NCBI GenBank assembly: GCA_001643675.2
Contig: LSRY02000018.1
Span: 930,001-994,000, forward strand
Direction of reading: 5' to 3'
Length of the DNA: 64,000 nucleotides
Origin: Monocercomonoides exilis
Taxonomy: Eukaryota; Preaxostyla; Oxymonadida; Polymastigidae
Shown: positions 11,638-23,800 of the stretch, piece by piece
How the letters are laid out: each line of letters starts with the position of its first letter
Position numbering within the stretch: position 1 is the first letter of the stretch
The notes under the pieces: generated by a model
What the model was told of the DNA's origin: nothing
Seen by the model: the letters and a program-made list of their open reading frames with translations, nothing else
The model's database searches: none
Program-made: the position numbers and the translations under genes

Positions 11638-11740
11638 CAGATATCGCATTAAATATAGGACATCGCACAAAATACCTGACATCATCGATTTCTCTGTAAC
11701 TGCAAGAGGAATTATTTTTGACAATTTTCCTCAAAATATA
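11638..11740. repeat. Foldback MITE B, outer half of left arm
   Basis: Begins CAGATATCGCATTAAATA after a TA. The same sequence, in the same present-day orientation, occurs at 27097-27114 plus 27830-27916. The arm stops at the TA (11739-11740) where element M is inserted and resumes at 20768. Arm length without M is about 205 bp, equal to the right arm without C2 (about 202 bp). Confidence 0.8.
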
Positions 11741-12082
11741 CACCAAAAATTATTCAAAGTCGAAAAACTTTCAATCGAAATCGAAAAACTTTCAACCAAA
11801 GTCGAAAAAGTTTCAAACGAAATCGAAAGTTTTCATTCGAAGTCGAAAAACTTTCATTCAAAGTCGAAAGTTTTCATTCGAAGTCGAAAAACTTTCATTC
11901 AAAGTCGAAAGTTTTCATTCGAAGTCGAAAAACTTTCATTCAAAGTCGAAAATTTTCATTCAAAGTCGAAAAAGTTTCAAACGAAATCGAAAGTTTTCAT
12001 TCGAAGTCGAAAAACTTTCAAACGAAGTTGAAAAACTTTCAATCGAAATCGAAAAACTTTCAAACGAAATCGAAAATTTTTT
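11741..12082 (+). repeat. Minisatellite, left arm of M
   Basis: About sixteen tandem units of 20-21 bp, of forms TCGAAAGTTTTCATTCGAAG and TCGAAAAACTTTCATTCAAAG. The open frames across it (repeating His-Ser-Lys-Ser-Lys) are a by-product of the unit length. Confidence 0.9.
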
Positions 12083-12530
12083 ATTCAATGAAAATGAGTT
12101 TTAAAATGTTTTGGATTTTTTTTGTAAATAATTTTTAATTTCTTTTTATTTTTTTATTGAAATGTTTGAAAATTATTGTTTTCAAAATAAAAATAAAAGT
12201 GAAGAAAAGAAAACAATAAAAAAGAAAAACTTCACTCGAAAAAAAATGAAAAATAAAGAGAAAAATTCGTGACTAATCAACATCTAAATTTTATTCATTT
12301 TGAAGATCTTGTGATAATTGATGAAAAGAGTTTGTTTCTGGAATTTCAATCAACGGAGAAGATGTATCTTCTTCTTGCAAAGAACTAATATAACAATCTT
12401 GATGAAATTGTTGACAAAAACTCGAAGAAATAACAGATGAAGAAGCTGAAGCAGAAGCTGAAGCAAAAGAACATGGCATAATTTGAACATCGTCACTTTC
12501 AAGCTCAATTTCTTCAATGCGTGATCCTTT

Positions 12531-13867
12531 TCAATTCGCTTGAGAACTTTTGTACGAATCACTGAGATCTTTTCCTTGATGTGCTAAAGGAAGAAAATTG
12601 AATTGAACCATGTTTAAACATTTCAAAACGTCCTTTCGAGTAATATCTTCCAACGATTTATTCAGATGCTCAATTTTTTTTTCACCATTTTTATCAAAGA
12701 AGGGATTTTCAGTCGAGCTTTCCACATTCCAAACACATATTCGATAGGATTCAGTTCGCAACTATTTGGTGCAGTGTATAAGATACCATAGTTCTTAGAA
12801 GTTATCAGATTAATCACTGCCTCTGTCTTATGCAGCCCCACGTTATCCATCACTAATAAGAATGATTCCCTTCCATGAGATTGAAGTTTCTCCATTAACG
12901 ATAATAGGAATACTCTAAAACTTTGGTCATTTACGCTTCCTTCTACAAACGTGACATGCTCAATTCCAGAAAGTTCACTTATCGCTGTAATTGCTGTGAC
13001 AGTTTCTATTTTCGCTTTCTCTCTGTACTGTATACACCGTTTTCCAACTGGTGAGCGACCTTCAGTTCTTAATTCCAATGTGTTAAATCCAGTCTCGTCA
13101 ATGTAAACGAACGTTCTTCCTTCCATTTGATGCTGTATGTATTTTCTCACATATTCTTTTCTTAGATTTAATGTTTTCTCATCAGCTCTTGCATTTTCGT
13201 ATTTTCGCAATCTTTTTTCAGAGAAAACAGGGCATCGATGATCAATCATTTTATCCGATTTCAAATGGCGACCAATTGTTGACACAGAAGGTTTTGATTT
13301 ACATAAGCCACCCACTGAATCTGCTAGTTCTTTGGAAGTCACAGTTGGATTTCTCAGGATTATTTCTGCCATTTTATTTGATGCCTCTTTAGTAATCTTT
13401 TCGTAAACCTTTCCTCCTCGTGGCTTTGGTGGCTTTTCTTCCCGTGCGATTACTGAAGCTGTGGATATGCTAATGTTGTATTTCTTTGATAGATCTTCCA
13501 GAGTTTTTCCATCCTTGTAATCTTTTTTCAATAATTCTCTCATGTCATTTGGAAGTTGAACAGATTGCTTTCTTTTCTTCTTTTCTTCGTTAATTTCGAT
13601 CTTCTTTTTAGGGCGCCCTAGCTTCTTTTTTTCCATAATTGTCTCGCATTGCAGGAACGGGAACTGGTCAGTCTGTTCGGAATTAGGAACATGGATGTCG
13701 GCAGGAGGAATTTCTTTTGTTTTTTCTTCAATTATTTTTTCCAACTCTTCAGATGCTCTTTTCAATTTTGAGTTTATCCTTTCCGATGAATGATGTAAAG
13801 ACGATTTTTCTACCATTTCTTGCAATTCTTGAACACGTTTTTTTGTTTTTGTAAATTCTGTATTCAT
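12531..13867 (-). pseudogene. Tc1/IS630-type DD34E transposase, frameshifted
   Basis: The minus-strand frame from ATG 13867 gives 401 residues. There is a coiled N-terminus, an AT-hook-like GRPKKK, a helix-turn-helix region (LPNDMRELLKKDYKDGKTLE, then VTSKELADSVGG), then the catalytic domain: Asp257 in YIDETG, Asp341 in VMDNVG and Glu376 in LNPIE, 34 residues between the last two, the DD34E spacing. The frame then ends at an A9 tract (12673-12681). A one-base shift there continues with NKSLEDITRKDVLK to a TGA at 12531, and similar-looking sequence goes on to 12291. So the catalytic triad is intact but the C-terminus is frameshifted. It sits inside element M near its left arm and is the natural candidate for M's mobilising enzyme. 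Whether the missing tail abolishes activity cannot be told. Confidence 0.85.
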
Positions 13868-14515
13868 TCGTTCGTAATGTTTATCCCAATTTTTAATATT
13901 TTTAAAAATTTTAATATGATTTTGTGGGATTTACTCCCCATGTCACCCACCAGTTTCTTATGAGAGTTAAATGGAGGAGAAGCCCCCCCATTTCCCCCCC
14001 ATAAGAAACAGGTTTCATATTAAAATACAATAAACATAAAGATCAATTTAGACTAATATACAGAAAAAACAATTATCAGCCAAAATTGTGGGAATACTTA
14101 AATGAATCTTCAAAAAATGGAAAAAAAAATCACAAGTCTTGAGTTATTTTATGATTTTAAATAATTCAAACAAATTTTTGCACTAAAATTCTTGCTTTTA
14201 ACAAAAAGAAAAATTTGATCAACAATATTTTCATTTCAAATAAAAGAAAATATTGCAGAATTCAAACCTTTTGTTTCGTGTCAAATTGAACATATCGTTT
14301 GGAATTCATTTCGATCCATATTTTCGAAATTTTCATTATTTTGCTTTTCACTTCAAAATTCTGGATTCTTAACATACCTTGCAAAACTTTCCCTCCTAAT
14401 TAATTATAAAATCAACAAATAAAAATAATTAGAAAACGAATAAATCAATTGATAACAAAGTGTATTCAAAGAAAAAATTATAATTTCTTATTTATTTGCA
14501 TTCGAAAAATTATAA
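13868..14515. other. Non-coding interior of M with a poly-C hairpin
   Basis: Mostly AT-rich. At 13953-14010 a 10-bp inverted repeat (GTTTCTTATG / CATAAGAAAC) encloses two runs of 7-8 cytosines facing a GGAGGAG stretch, a possible strong hairpin that is out of keeping with the AT-rich surroundings. No RNA family recognised. Confidence 0.5.
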
Positions 14516-15060
14516 CTAAACATTTAAATGTGAGTTAAGAAGGCCAAAATACCAACCAGTTCCACGCAAATCTGTTATTGAACAATTTTCCACTCTGTTA
14601 TCTTGGAACGTCCAAACAGAATTTGATTGCGGATACCATGATGTGACTGCTCCTCCATAAGCAGCTGAACAGCTCGAGAAATTGGAATTTGCGATATTGA
14701 CATTTAATAAATTTTGAGCGAACAACGCTCCACCATGATCATTGGTTGAACAATTGTTGAATGAACACGATATGATTGCAAGATTAGCATTTGTTCAATC
14801 CACATAAAGCGCTCCTCCTCGATCTGGCCCACCATTTGAATCATTCCATTCGCACCATTCAAAAAGATAGCTATTCAGGTTGAATGAGAACATTCTTTCA
14901 AGTTTTAATTTATGAGTTTCGGATCCGTTATATCTTACAACATCATTTGGAGAAGAACGTGTTTGGTGGAGAAAAGAAGCGTTGAAGGCAGAAAGAGAAG
15001 TGGATTGGCTGTTGATGTTGGGGAGGATAGTTCCATCGATGGCGTTGTGTGTGTGGAGGA
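14516..15060 (-). pseudogene. Pmp-like fragment inside M
   Basis: Reading the minus strand: an N-side segment with SLSAFNASFLHQ, then WCEWNDSNGGPDRGGALYVD, an in-frame TGA at 14795-14797, then NLAIISCSFNNCS, DHGGALFAQ, NFSSCSAAYGGAV and a stop at 14516. These are the Cys/Gly-Gly-Ala repeats of the family. Sequence upstream on the same strand (to about 15330) stays open but is low-complexity Ser/Pro/Leu and may not be real protein. The fragment has no start, signal or membrane end. Confidence 0.7.
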
Positions 15061-15385
15061 AGAGGGATGAGTGGATGGAGAGGGAGGAGTGAAGAGAGAA
15101 GGAGGGAATTGAATTAGTGTTGACGTTGGCGGAAGTGGAAGTGGAAGAAGAGGTGGTTGAGGTGAATGGGTTGAGTGAGCGTGAAGGAAGAGATGGAAGA
15201 GATCGAGGGGATTGGGGAGAGGAGATGTTGGAGAAGAGGATGTTTGAGAGATGGAGAAGGAGGTGGAGACTGGTGAGTGGGCATCTGGGAGAAAGAATAT
15301 TTGGGTGGGGGAAGACAAGAAGCAACTCTACGGCAGAAGATGAGCAAAATGAAGAAGGAAAGGAAGATGGAGATGGTGATGTTAT

Positions 15386-16426
15386 AAGTGCCGGAGCGGA
15401 CGAAAAGCGAGCAGAAGGCGCTGGTCAAGAAGGAAATTGAGAAGCGGTATGCAGCATTTTCATTAAAAACAGAGGAACAGAAGAAAATGAAGGTGAAGTG
15501 TGAAGAGTTAGCGCATTGGCTTGTTGAGCAGGTGAAGGAGATGAAGGAGCAGGTGGAGATGGTGAAATTTAAGCATGTGCAGGGAAGGTGGATCAGATAA
15601 AAATGTTGTGAGGAGGAGGATGATGAAAAGGCAAAAGAAAGAGTGCGATCGTGATGTTTGAGATTCCGCAATCCCCGCATTATGATCCGAAGAGAGAGAG
15701 AGCGGGAAGAGTCGGAGTGGCCTGAGAAATCGCTGTGTTGAACGGGGACAGTGATGCCTGGTGCATGTGCGGCAGTTCCACCAGCAGTGTAGATGGTGAT
15801 GGAGCGGCTGATGAGAACTATCTCTGAGTAGCTGATGCAGGTGGTGAATGAAACAGCGCATATGTTTCAGATGATGCTCCAGTTGCAATCGTCTGAACCG
15901 ATTCAGCAGAGTAATCAGCTGCTGGAAACAGGGCCTAAATCTTCGATAACGTGATCTTTTTCGATTATCCAGAGGATATACGGAGATAAGATCTCTGAAG
16001 ACATAAGCTGAGGATGTCGAGGGCGGGCTGGTGTGGTGCTTCCAATGTGAGGGTTTGGAGATTTTGTGTTTATATGGCTGTGGGAGAAGCACTCTACGTA
16101 AAAAAAGAGCGAGGCAACGCGGTAGGATGAGATCTTCGGAGTGGAGCTGTTCCGGAAGTACTTTCAGAAGATGCAGCCATTTGATGAGTTTGCGCTGGAG
16201 AATTTTTCTGGAGATGAGCTGTCATTTTTTATGTTATTCAACACAGTGCTTGAAGGAGATTCGAAGAAGAAAACCATGTTGTTTTTTGGGGGATTTTGAT
16301 GGGCTGCATTCGGAGAAAGGTGAAGAAGAGTCATCTGTGTTTGTTGCGTTTTTGCCGAACCTTCATCGGGCAGAAGCTGCAAAGATGAAAGATGAGTGGA
16401 GGAACCCTATAATGACAAATGTTTAA
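15386..16426 (+). pseudogene. Degraded coding sequence in M, family unknown
   Basis: Three short blocks look like former protein. At 15386-15597 there is a charged helical segment containing QKALVKKEIEKRYAAFSL and KMKVKCEELAHWLVEQVKEM (coiled-coil-like). Near 15840-15940 comes NETAHMFQMMLQLQSSEP. At 16127-16300 there is VELFRKYFQKMQPFDEF followed by ELSFFMLFNTVLEGD, which continues one frame over as DGLHSEKGEEESSVFVAF to about 16420. Stops and frameshifts separate them. I do not recognise a family; the purine-rich codon use resembles host genes more than the AT-rich repeats. Confidence 0.4.
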
Positions 16427-18780
16427 ATGATGAATCTTCTTCTTCGTATTTATCTTCGTCATCTGGTGTGACTTGTTGTGTCATCACGAACGATGATATG
16501 GAGTCTATTTGGTATGTGCCATCTGCGAAAACTGCCTGTGCTGTTGCTGCGGATCTTCCAGTTAGCTTGCTGATTATTTGGATTCTGTTTGTCGTCATTT
16601 TCATGGGTGCTGAATGTGTTCCAGCACAAATACTTCTTCATGCGCTGCCTGAAGATGCCAAATGTGTGAGAAGCTGCCAACTTCAGATTTCCTCAATTCT
16701 TACCACAGAACAGCTCAGTTGTGAAGACGGTTTGTCGGAGCTGGATGATCAGGTGCAGGTGCTTTCGGTGGTGTCAGCGGGGGCAGGGCTGGATCGAAGC
16801 GATGATGCTGGTGCAGCTGGTGGGGCGGGAGCTGGAGAGGGAACGAGGTGGAAGAGGCAATCTGCTTTGCTGTGCTGCTGGGGAACGGGCAGCGTGTGCA
16901 GCTGCTTCACAAGGAGATGGTGTGGCAGAGGGAGGGATTGAGGGAGGAGTCAATGTATTGTCATGCTTCATCATCAGCATCTCCTTCTTCAGCACAGTAC
17001 AAACAAGTTCTGAATTGCAAAGAATTGGCAATCGACAATATGCTGCTGTTCTTTGCGTGTGCGTCGGGTGTGATCGATCCTTCCATTTCTCCTCCTTCAT
17101 TTTCATTGGAGTTGTCATTTCCATTGCAATCGTTTTCTTTTCCTTATTCTTCTTCTTCTTCTTCCTTTTCTTTCTTTTTTCCTTTCTCTTGACTTATCTT
17201 CAAGCATCCCTCAAATTTCTATTTTCATTTTTCATTTTTTCTTCCTTTTCATTCAAATTTTCTCTTTCATTCAAATTTCTTTTAAATATCTTCTTTTTCT
17301 TCTCGATCATTTGCCAAATTTCTTCTTCTGCCACATCATCAACTTTTGTTTCCCTCTTTTTGCTTTTAACAAGATTCGTCCTATATGTCTTCCAAAGCCT
17401 TCAAAAATTTTTTATCTTCTTTTCCATTCATTTCATTTATATTTCACGCCCCCTCACTCCTCCAAGCGCCCCTTCAATTGCTGTTTTCTGACTTCTTTAA
17501 TGCATTTAACATCCTTTCTTTCCATATTCTATAGGCATATATTCGCAGTAAATATACCTGCGAAACAATCTAATTTCAACAAAAATAATAATTAATGAAA
17601 AAGAACATTGAAAAAAGAGGCAAACCTATGACTGTTATGATAATCATTCTTTTCAAATTTTCCTCTCCTCCTCCAAATATTTCTCCATTCTACCAACAAA
17701 ACCCATCCGCCACATCTTCGCTTCATCTCTGCTCCCAAAAAATCGTTTTTTTACAATCCTCTGTTCTGCTTCCACTCAAATAACCTCCACAAACTCCATT
17801 CTATAAAAAAACTGATAAAGAAGAAGATTCCATCTGAAGAATCCCTTCCCATCTCTTTTCGCTGTATTGCCTTCTTCTTCTCTCCATTTCCCCCCAAAAC
17901 AACAACAATACCACCACGCCAAATATCACAGTCCCTGTCTCCCCATCTCCCATTCCCCTTCTTCCAACCAATAAAAATATAAATACCTCCATCCTTTTTC
18001 TGTCTCTTTCCATTGCAAGACACCTCCCATAGTCAACCCCTCATCTTCCTCTGTCTCCACACCTCCAATGCAAAGCGCCAGCGCTGATGTTCCTTCTTCC
18101 CGTCTTCCTCCACCCCCACCTCCATCCCTTGCCCTGCAAATGAGAGGCGCGACCAAACTGTCCTTTCAATAAAAAATTAAAAAAAGAAAAAGAAAAAATA
18201 TTTTCTTTTTTTTTCTTCAATCCCACTTTTCCTTCTTATCAAACACTCACTCACAAATACTCTCCCTCTTGCTCCGCCTCATATGAACCCTCTTCTCTCT
18301 CCCTGCATTTGAAAAAAAATATCATCCCTTTTCCCTATCTCTCCATTTCCTTTCCCCCTTATATCCTCTCCTCCAATAAATATATTCCATTCACTCCACC
18401 CATCTTCTGTCCTTCTTGTTTTCCCCTCTTATCCCACCTCCTCCACATCAAATTCCATTTCTCAAATAATAAACACTGCCTCAACTCCTTCCCAATAGCA
18501 AAAATCTCAAAAATAACCCTTCCCAACCTCATCCTTATCCATCTCCCACACATCCATTATGCCTCTTAAACCTCCCAAAAACACCTCTTTTCCACAAAAA
18601 ATATCCTTTAATCGTTCCATTCCCCTTCAAAACCCTGCTTCCTCCAAAAACTCAACTCCATCACTCCACACCACAAATCCATCCTTTTGTTATCGCATTG
18701 TCTTTGTATGCCCATTCATCCACGACACATCGAGTTGTGCTCCTTTTCTTTTGTGGCTCAAATTAGTTATGGAAAATGAT
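16427..18780. other. Strand-asymmetric interior of M
   Basis: From about 17050 to 18750 the plus strand is overwhelmingly pyrimidine (CT-rich), so the minus strand is purine-rich like the coding strand of the Pmp genes. Minus-strand scraps such as LWCGVMELSF near 18680 and GDGETGTVIFGVV near 17930 hint at eroded protein, but no frame survives. Between 16430 and 17050 I see only short, unconvincing frames. Confidence 0.4.
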
Positions 18781-18990
18781 CAAGAAATGCCAAATGCTCA
18801 GAAACTGTCAACGGGGTCAGATTCCGAAGCTAAAACAAAGACAGGTTGACCAAGTGAATTAATTACAGTGAAAGGGTTGGGTGTTACAAAACGATATCTG
18901 CTTGATGGAAGATGAAATTGTTCATTTTGATTGATAGAATGCCGTGAAGCAACAATATTTTCGATGGAAATGCAGAATTTTTACTGTATG
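18781..18990 (-). other. Short coding-like stretch in M
   Basis: The minus strand reads without stops through NEQFHLPSSRYRFVTPNPF and VINSLGQPVFVLASESDP to a TGA near 18806. Composition looks like protein, perhaps the end of a decayed gene. No family recognised and no start found. Plus-strand sequence just beyond, at about 19190-19310, also has a coding look (NGYKYDEYEFCENEELLDVE). Confidence 0.3.
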
Positions 18991-19499
18991 TATTTTATAT
19001 TGTTCTATATGTTGTGAAGGTGTTATCATCCGTATCCTTTCCAAAGTCGTGATTCAGACAATTTATTTAAAATGGACGATTTATTCTTTGCAGAACAGAA
19101 CTGCAATGAAACGAGACAAATATTTTCTTACAAATATATTGGAGCCTGAATGTATTTTGTTACGAATATTTATGGAAGTTATTTTGGACTCAACATGCGC
19201 AATGGATATAAATACGATGAATATGAATTTTGCGAGAACGAAGAGCTTCTGGATGTGGAAAACTTGCGGACATAAGAGATTTTATTTTAACTTACGACGA
19301 CGATGAAAAACTCTATCCGAAGAAAAATATGAAATAGATATTTTTGAAGAAATAAATGATGAGAGAAAAAAATGAAGAAAAACGAGGAAAAAGGCTGAAC
19401 AAGAAGTTTGAAGACAAACAAAAATGAAACTGCACTTTTGTCGAAGTAAGAACTTAGAAGAATTGAAGTTAATAGCTGTGCTTTTGTAGGACATCATTA

Positions 19500-20287
19500 A
19501 AACCTTTTTTTTTTTTAAATTGGAATTTTTTAATCTCTTTTTTTAAAGAAATTCTTCAACAAAAATATCTGAAATTGTAATGAATATCGTTAATTGTGAT
19601 TTTTTCCCAATTGTTTATCAAAAAACAATAGTGAAAAAGGTTTTATTTGAATAATCTTTAAAAATCACAAAAAAATATCTTTTATTAGTCTTTTCAACTA
19701 ATTTTAATAAAAAAACAGTAGAGCATTTTTCGATAAAATGTTTTGAAAAACTTCAAAAGAATGCATAATATATTTTTTCACAAAAAAAATCTGGCTCCCT
19801 GAGTAAATGCAAAATTCCCCTAAATTTTCAAAATTTCCATAGACAATTTCAAAATAATTGGGTTATTTCAAAATAACCCAATAATTTAGAAAAAAATTCT
19901 GCATTTCACGATTCATCTAATAATCATGGAATATTTTTTTGATCTGTGGTGATTTTTCTAAAAATTTTCATCCGTATAAAAATTTTTCTTTAATTGAAGA
20001 AAAATGTTTATATCGTTTTTTCAACATAATCAATATTTCCTTTATTTTCATAATGATGTCAACTCAAAACTGAAAAATAAACAATTTTTATTAATTTTTA
20101 AAATTTTTGCATAAACGTTCAAAAGTTCAAATCACATAAAGTGATATTCAATAATTCAACAATTTTGAAAAATAAATATAACTTCTATATGAATCTTGAT
20201 AATAAACATTGTATTAAAAGAAAAATTCAACTGTATTTCTATTTGGTTTTATTCATTTTTTCTGTATCTTAAGATTTCCTAATAATA
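19500..20287. other. AT-rich interior of M
   Basis: Homopolymer-rich non-coding sequence between degraded coding scraps and the right minisatellite arm. Nothing else seen. Confidence 0.6.
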
Positions 20288-20767
20288 ATTTCGACTTCGT
20301 TTGAAAGTTTTTCGATTTCGTTTGAAAGTTTTTCGATTTCGTTTGAAAGTTTTTCGATTTCGATTGAAAGTTTTTCAACTTCGTTTGAAAGTTTTTCGAC
20401 TTTGAATGAAAACTTTCGATTTCGTTTGAAACTTTTTCGACTTTGAATGAAAATTTTCGACTTCGAATGAAAGTTTTTCGACTTCGAATGAAAACTTTCG
20501 ATTTCGTTTGAAACTTTTTCGACTTTGAATGAAAATTTTCGACTTTGAATGAAAGTTTTTCGACTTCGAATGAAAACTTTCGATTTCGTTTGAAACTTTT
20601 TCGACTTCGAATGAAAATTTTCGACTTTGAATGAAAGTTTTTCGACTTCGAATGAAAATTTTCGACTTCGAATGAAAGTTTTTCGACTTCGAATGAAAAC
20701 TTTCGATTTCGTTTGAAAGTTTTTCGACTTTGGTTGAAAGTATTTCGACTTTGAATAATTTTTGGTG
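20288..20767 (-). repeat. Minisatellite, right arm of M
   Basis: About twenty-three units of the same 20-21 bp repeat as the left arm, in inverted orientation, ending at the CACC tip. It is about 140 bp longer than the left array. Confidence 0.9.
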
Positions 20768-20871
20768 TATCTCATCAATTCAAACTCATTTGATATTCAA
20801 AACTTTTAAAATATCTTCATTTGTGCTCAGAAAAAATAATTTTTTAGAATTAAGGAGAAACTCAAAATCCT
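20768..20871. repeat. Foldback MITE B, inner half of left arm
   Basis: Resumes B after M: TATCTCATCAATTCAAACTC matches 27915-27940 (one mismatch in the opening 20 bases), and similarity continues less exactly to the centre. It ends in the 8-bp AAAATCCT (20864-20871), whose partner is AGGATTTT at 28006-28013. Confidence 0.8.
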
Positions 20872-23800
20872 GGCATAGGTGCATCTGTGCTTCTTTTGCA
20901 ATTTGCTCTGTTTGGAATAAACTTTATGATGAAATAATAGATAAAAATAATTTAAAACTTTTGGGTGGACGAATTTTTTGAAATTGTTTTTTCTTGTTGA
21001 AAAAAATCAATTTTGAAAAATCACCCATAAATATTACAATTTTTAATCAAAATAAATATATAAGGATAATTACCTATATATAAATACATGCAATGATTTT
21101 AATTGTTATATTAACCTTTTGTATCAATAAATTTCTGAGAAATAAAACATTTCAAAAAATTAAAATTTAAATGAATAATTTTTGATCAATCCCACAAATA
21201 AATTATAAATTTCTAAAGATTTAGGATTAGCTTTTTTTGTGATGTGTGGGGTGAACACTTTCCAATATACCACAATTTGAATATATAAACATTATATTAT
21301 CGTATGCACTGATTGTTATTTAAAATATTCTTCTACTATTAACAAATTTTGATTGTTAGAATATGAAGCTGATAATTATGCAACATGAAACTTCATGAGT
21401 CTTCCATTGGAGAAATCTATTAAAGAATTTTTGTTCATTCGATAAAATTTATATCATATTATATTATGTTTTGTTTTAATGAAAATTATTCATTTGTATT
21501 TCAGTTAATTTAAATTTTTCAATTCAATGAATGAAAGAATCACTGAAAAAAAGCAGAATGAATCGAAAAAGGAAATATATCGTTGAAACCCTTATCGAAA
21601 CACCCTTCGAAGACGTGCGCAGGTGAAAATAATTGATTGATGAGAAGTCGAAATAAAGATAGTGAAATGGAAATAGAAAAAAAATTACAAAGAAGAAGAA
21701 GAATTTGAATGAGGAAAAGAATATAATAGGCGCAGGTGACTGAAAAGATGATATCATTAAGGAAACAATAATTTCAAAAATCGATGAATTTGATTATTTG
21801 AGGTCAAAGGTGAGAAAAAATTAGAAAGACTGAGAACAAAAAGGAAAAGAAGAGAAACAGGAAAATAAGTGTTGACTGGTGTGTATATTGAGTTTCGATG
21901 TGGAAGATGAAAAAGTTAACAAAATGGAGCATTATAGTTTTTGTTATTGTTATTTCTTCAATTCCTTTGACTGTTTTTTCAAATATTCAACATTTCAGAA
22001 GAATATTATTAAAAATTATATTTGGGTAGTTAGTTAAAAATTGATATACATTTTTTTGCAACTCATTATTCATGAGAGCAATGTATTGGAATTATTAAAA
22101 ATTTTTGACTTCATATTTTTAAATATTTATAATTCCTTTGAAACGCTCTTCATTGAAAAAGAATGATACAAGAATCCTCGATGATTGTCACTTGAAAATG
22201 AGCAGTCATGCACTTTATTCTATCTCCCTCACTTCCACATCCATCGATCACAAGCGCTTTCAGAAATGAACAAGAATCTTCGATTGTGCCTCCATCCATC
22301 AATTTCACTTTTTTTCTCCTTCTGTTCCATTTCTGTCAATGCTATCATTTTTTTCTTTTCATCGATTGGCACAAGAAGATTTCATCTCCACTATCCCGAT
22401 TCATCATATCCACACACTTCCCACTTCCCACTCTCCCATTCAACACCCCTCCATTCCTATTCCCTCTCTGAATTGATTTGAATGTGCAGTTCCAGATTTT
22501 CGCATTAATCCCTTCTCCAATCTCAATCTCATTTCCATTCTCAAAACGAGTTCATTCATCGTTGTGTTCTTTATCTCAACATCCCCTCCATTTCTCAGCT
22601 AAAAAATAGGCTTCTTCCCTCATTTTCTCTTGTCACATTCTTCACAATCACCTCATCAATCAATCCTCCAACCCCTGCTCCATCAAAAGTCACTATCACT
22701 GATTTGGTTATTGCAAAATCTCCAAATTCACAATTTGCCAACTCCACTTTCCCTCCTTTCCCACAAATCAATCCCACTCCAATCTCTTGTGATTTTGCTC
22801 CAAATGAACATTCCTCAAATTTCAATGTGCTTGCACCGCACAAAAATACATACTCCTTTCTTGATTCGGCAAATGTTGATATCGATAATGCCAATGACGA
22901 AAACGATATTATTTGTTCGCTCTTTATCAAAAATTCATTTTCTCCTCCTTCGACAATTCCAATCTTTGCCTTTTCAATATCTCCACCAATGTTCATTTGT
23001 TGAGTGTTGAGTATCATTTCATCAATAAAAAAACTTCCATCAACAAGTTTCAGTGTTGCTGGTGATGTGCCAAACACATTTGTTCCTGCATATGTCAATG
23101 TGGAGCATGCAAAGTCAGAATATCCGCACTTATGATAGTTCATCCCTCCATTTCCCCCATTCACAAACCCAACACTCGGCTTCTCTCGTAGATCAAACTG
23201 AAATTGACATTTATTGATCAAAGATGTAATGTTGTAACATTCAATGAAAATATCATTCCCCACTCTTGCTGTATAAGCACTAAACTTCATCCACATAAAT
23301 GTGAAATCCTATTTTCCTCTTTCCTTTATTGGCAAATACGCTCCTCCTTTCCCATTGAAGCAGCTGCAATGACTGATTTTTCTGTTAATCAACCAATTGA
23401 TCCAGATTCCACCAATATGAAGAATATTGTTCCTCCATTTTCATTTGAAATCATACTGTCTGCAACATTCCGAAATGAAAATATAACAAATATTTGACAT
23501 AATTTGAATAAAGTTAAAATATTCTCCAATATTTAAAAAAATAATTATTTTTTTAACGATTTTCCGAATGAACAAAAATTCTTTAATAGATTTCTCCAAT
23601 GGAAGACTCATGAAGTTTCATGTTGCATAATTATCAGCTTCATATTCTAACAATCAAAATTTGTTAATAGTAGAAGAATATTTTAAATAACAATCAGTGC
23701 ATACGATAATATAATGTTTATATATTCAAATTGTGGTATATTGGAAAGTGTTCACCCCACACATCACAAAAAAAGCTAATCCTAAATCTTTAGAAATTTA

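Larger units (their letters stand above)
11741..20767. mobile_element. Element M: 9.0-kb Tc1/mariner-type transposon with minisatellite arms
   Basis: The left tip is CACCAAAAATTATTCAAAG and the right tip is its reverse complement, each bordered by TA (11739-11740, 20768-20769). The uninterrupted target, CCTCAAAATA-TA-TCTCATC, is present in the mirrored arm of B at 27907-27925, so the boundaries are directly supported. Both arms hold the same minisatellite in inverted orientation. The interior carries a DD34E Tc1/IS630-type transposase (12531-13867, minus), a decayed Pmp-like fragment (14516-15060, minus) and other degraded coding stretches. A TA duplication and a DD34E transposase agree with the Tc1/mariner superfamily. 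At 9027 bp it is several times the usual 1.3-5 kb. An alternative is that two related elements with sequence between them happened to leave matching ends. Confidence 0.75.

Noticed and set aside
11741-12104. Protein-coding genes with Ser-Lys-Ser-Lys-Asn-Phe repeats at 11624-12104 and 20269-20778
   Set aside because: These frames are translations of a 20-21 bp minisatellite in element arms; there is no other coding signal.
778-14797. Repeated in-frame TGA codons in Pmp-like frames (778, 1744, 14795) suggesting TGA is read as an amino acid
   Set aside because: The intact receptor and channel genes end at TGA and contain none inside, and the same broken frames also carry TAA, TAG and frameshifts. 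Ordinary decay explains them.
11741-20767. The paired minisatellites as a CRISPR array
   Set aside because: Units are contiguous with no unique spacers of uniform length, and the context is a eukaryotic transposon.
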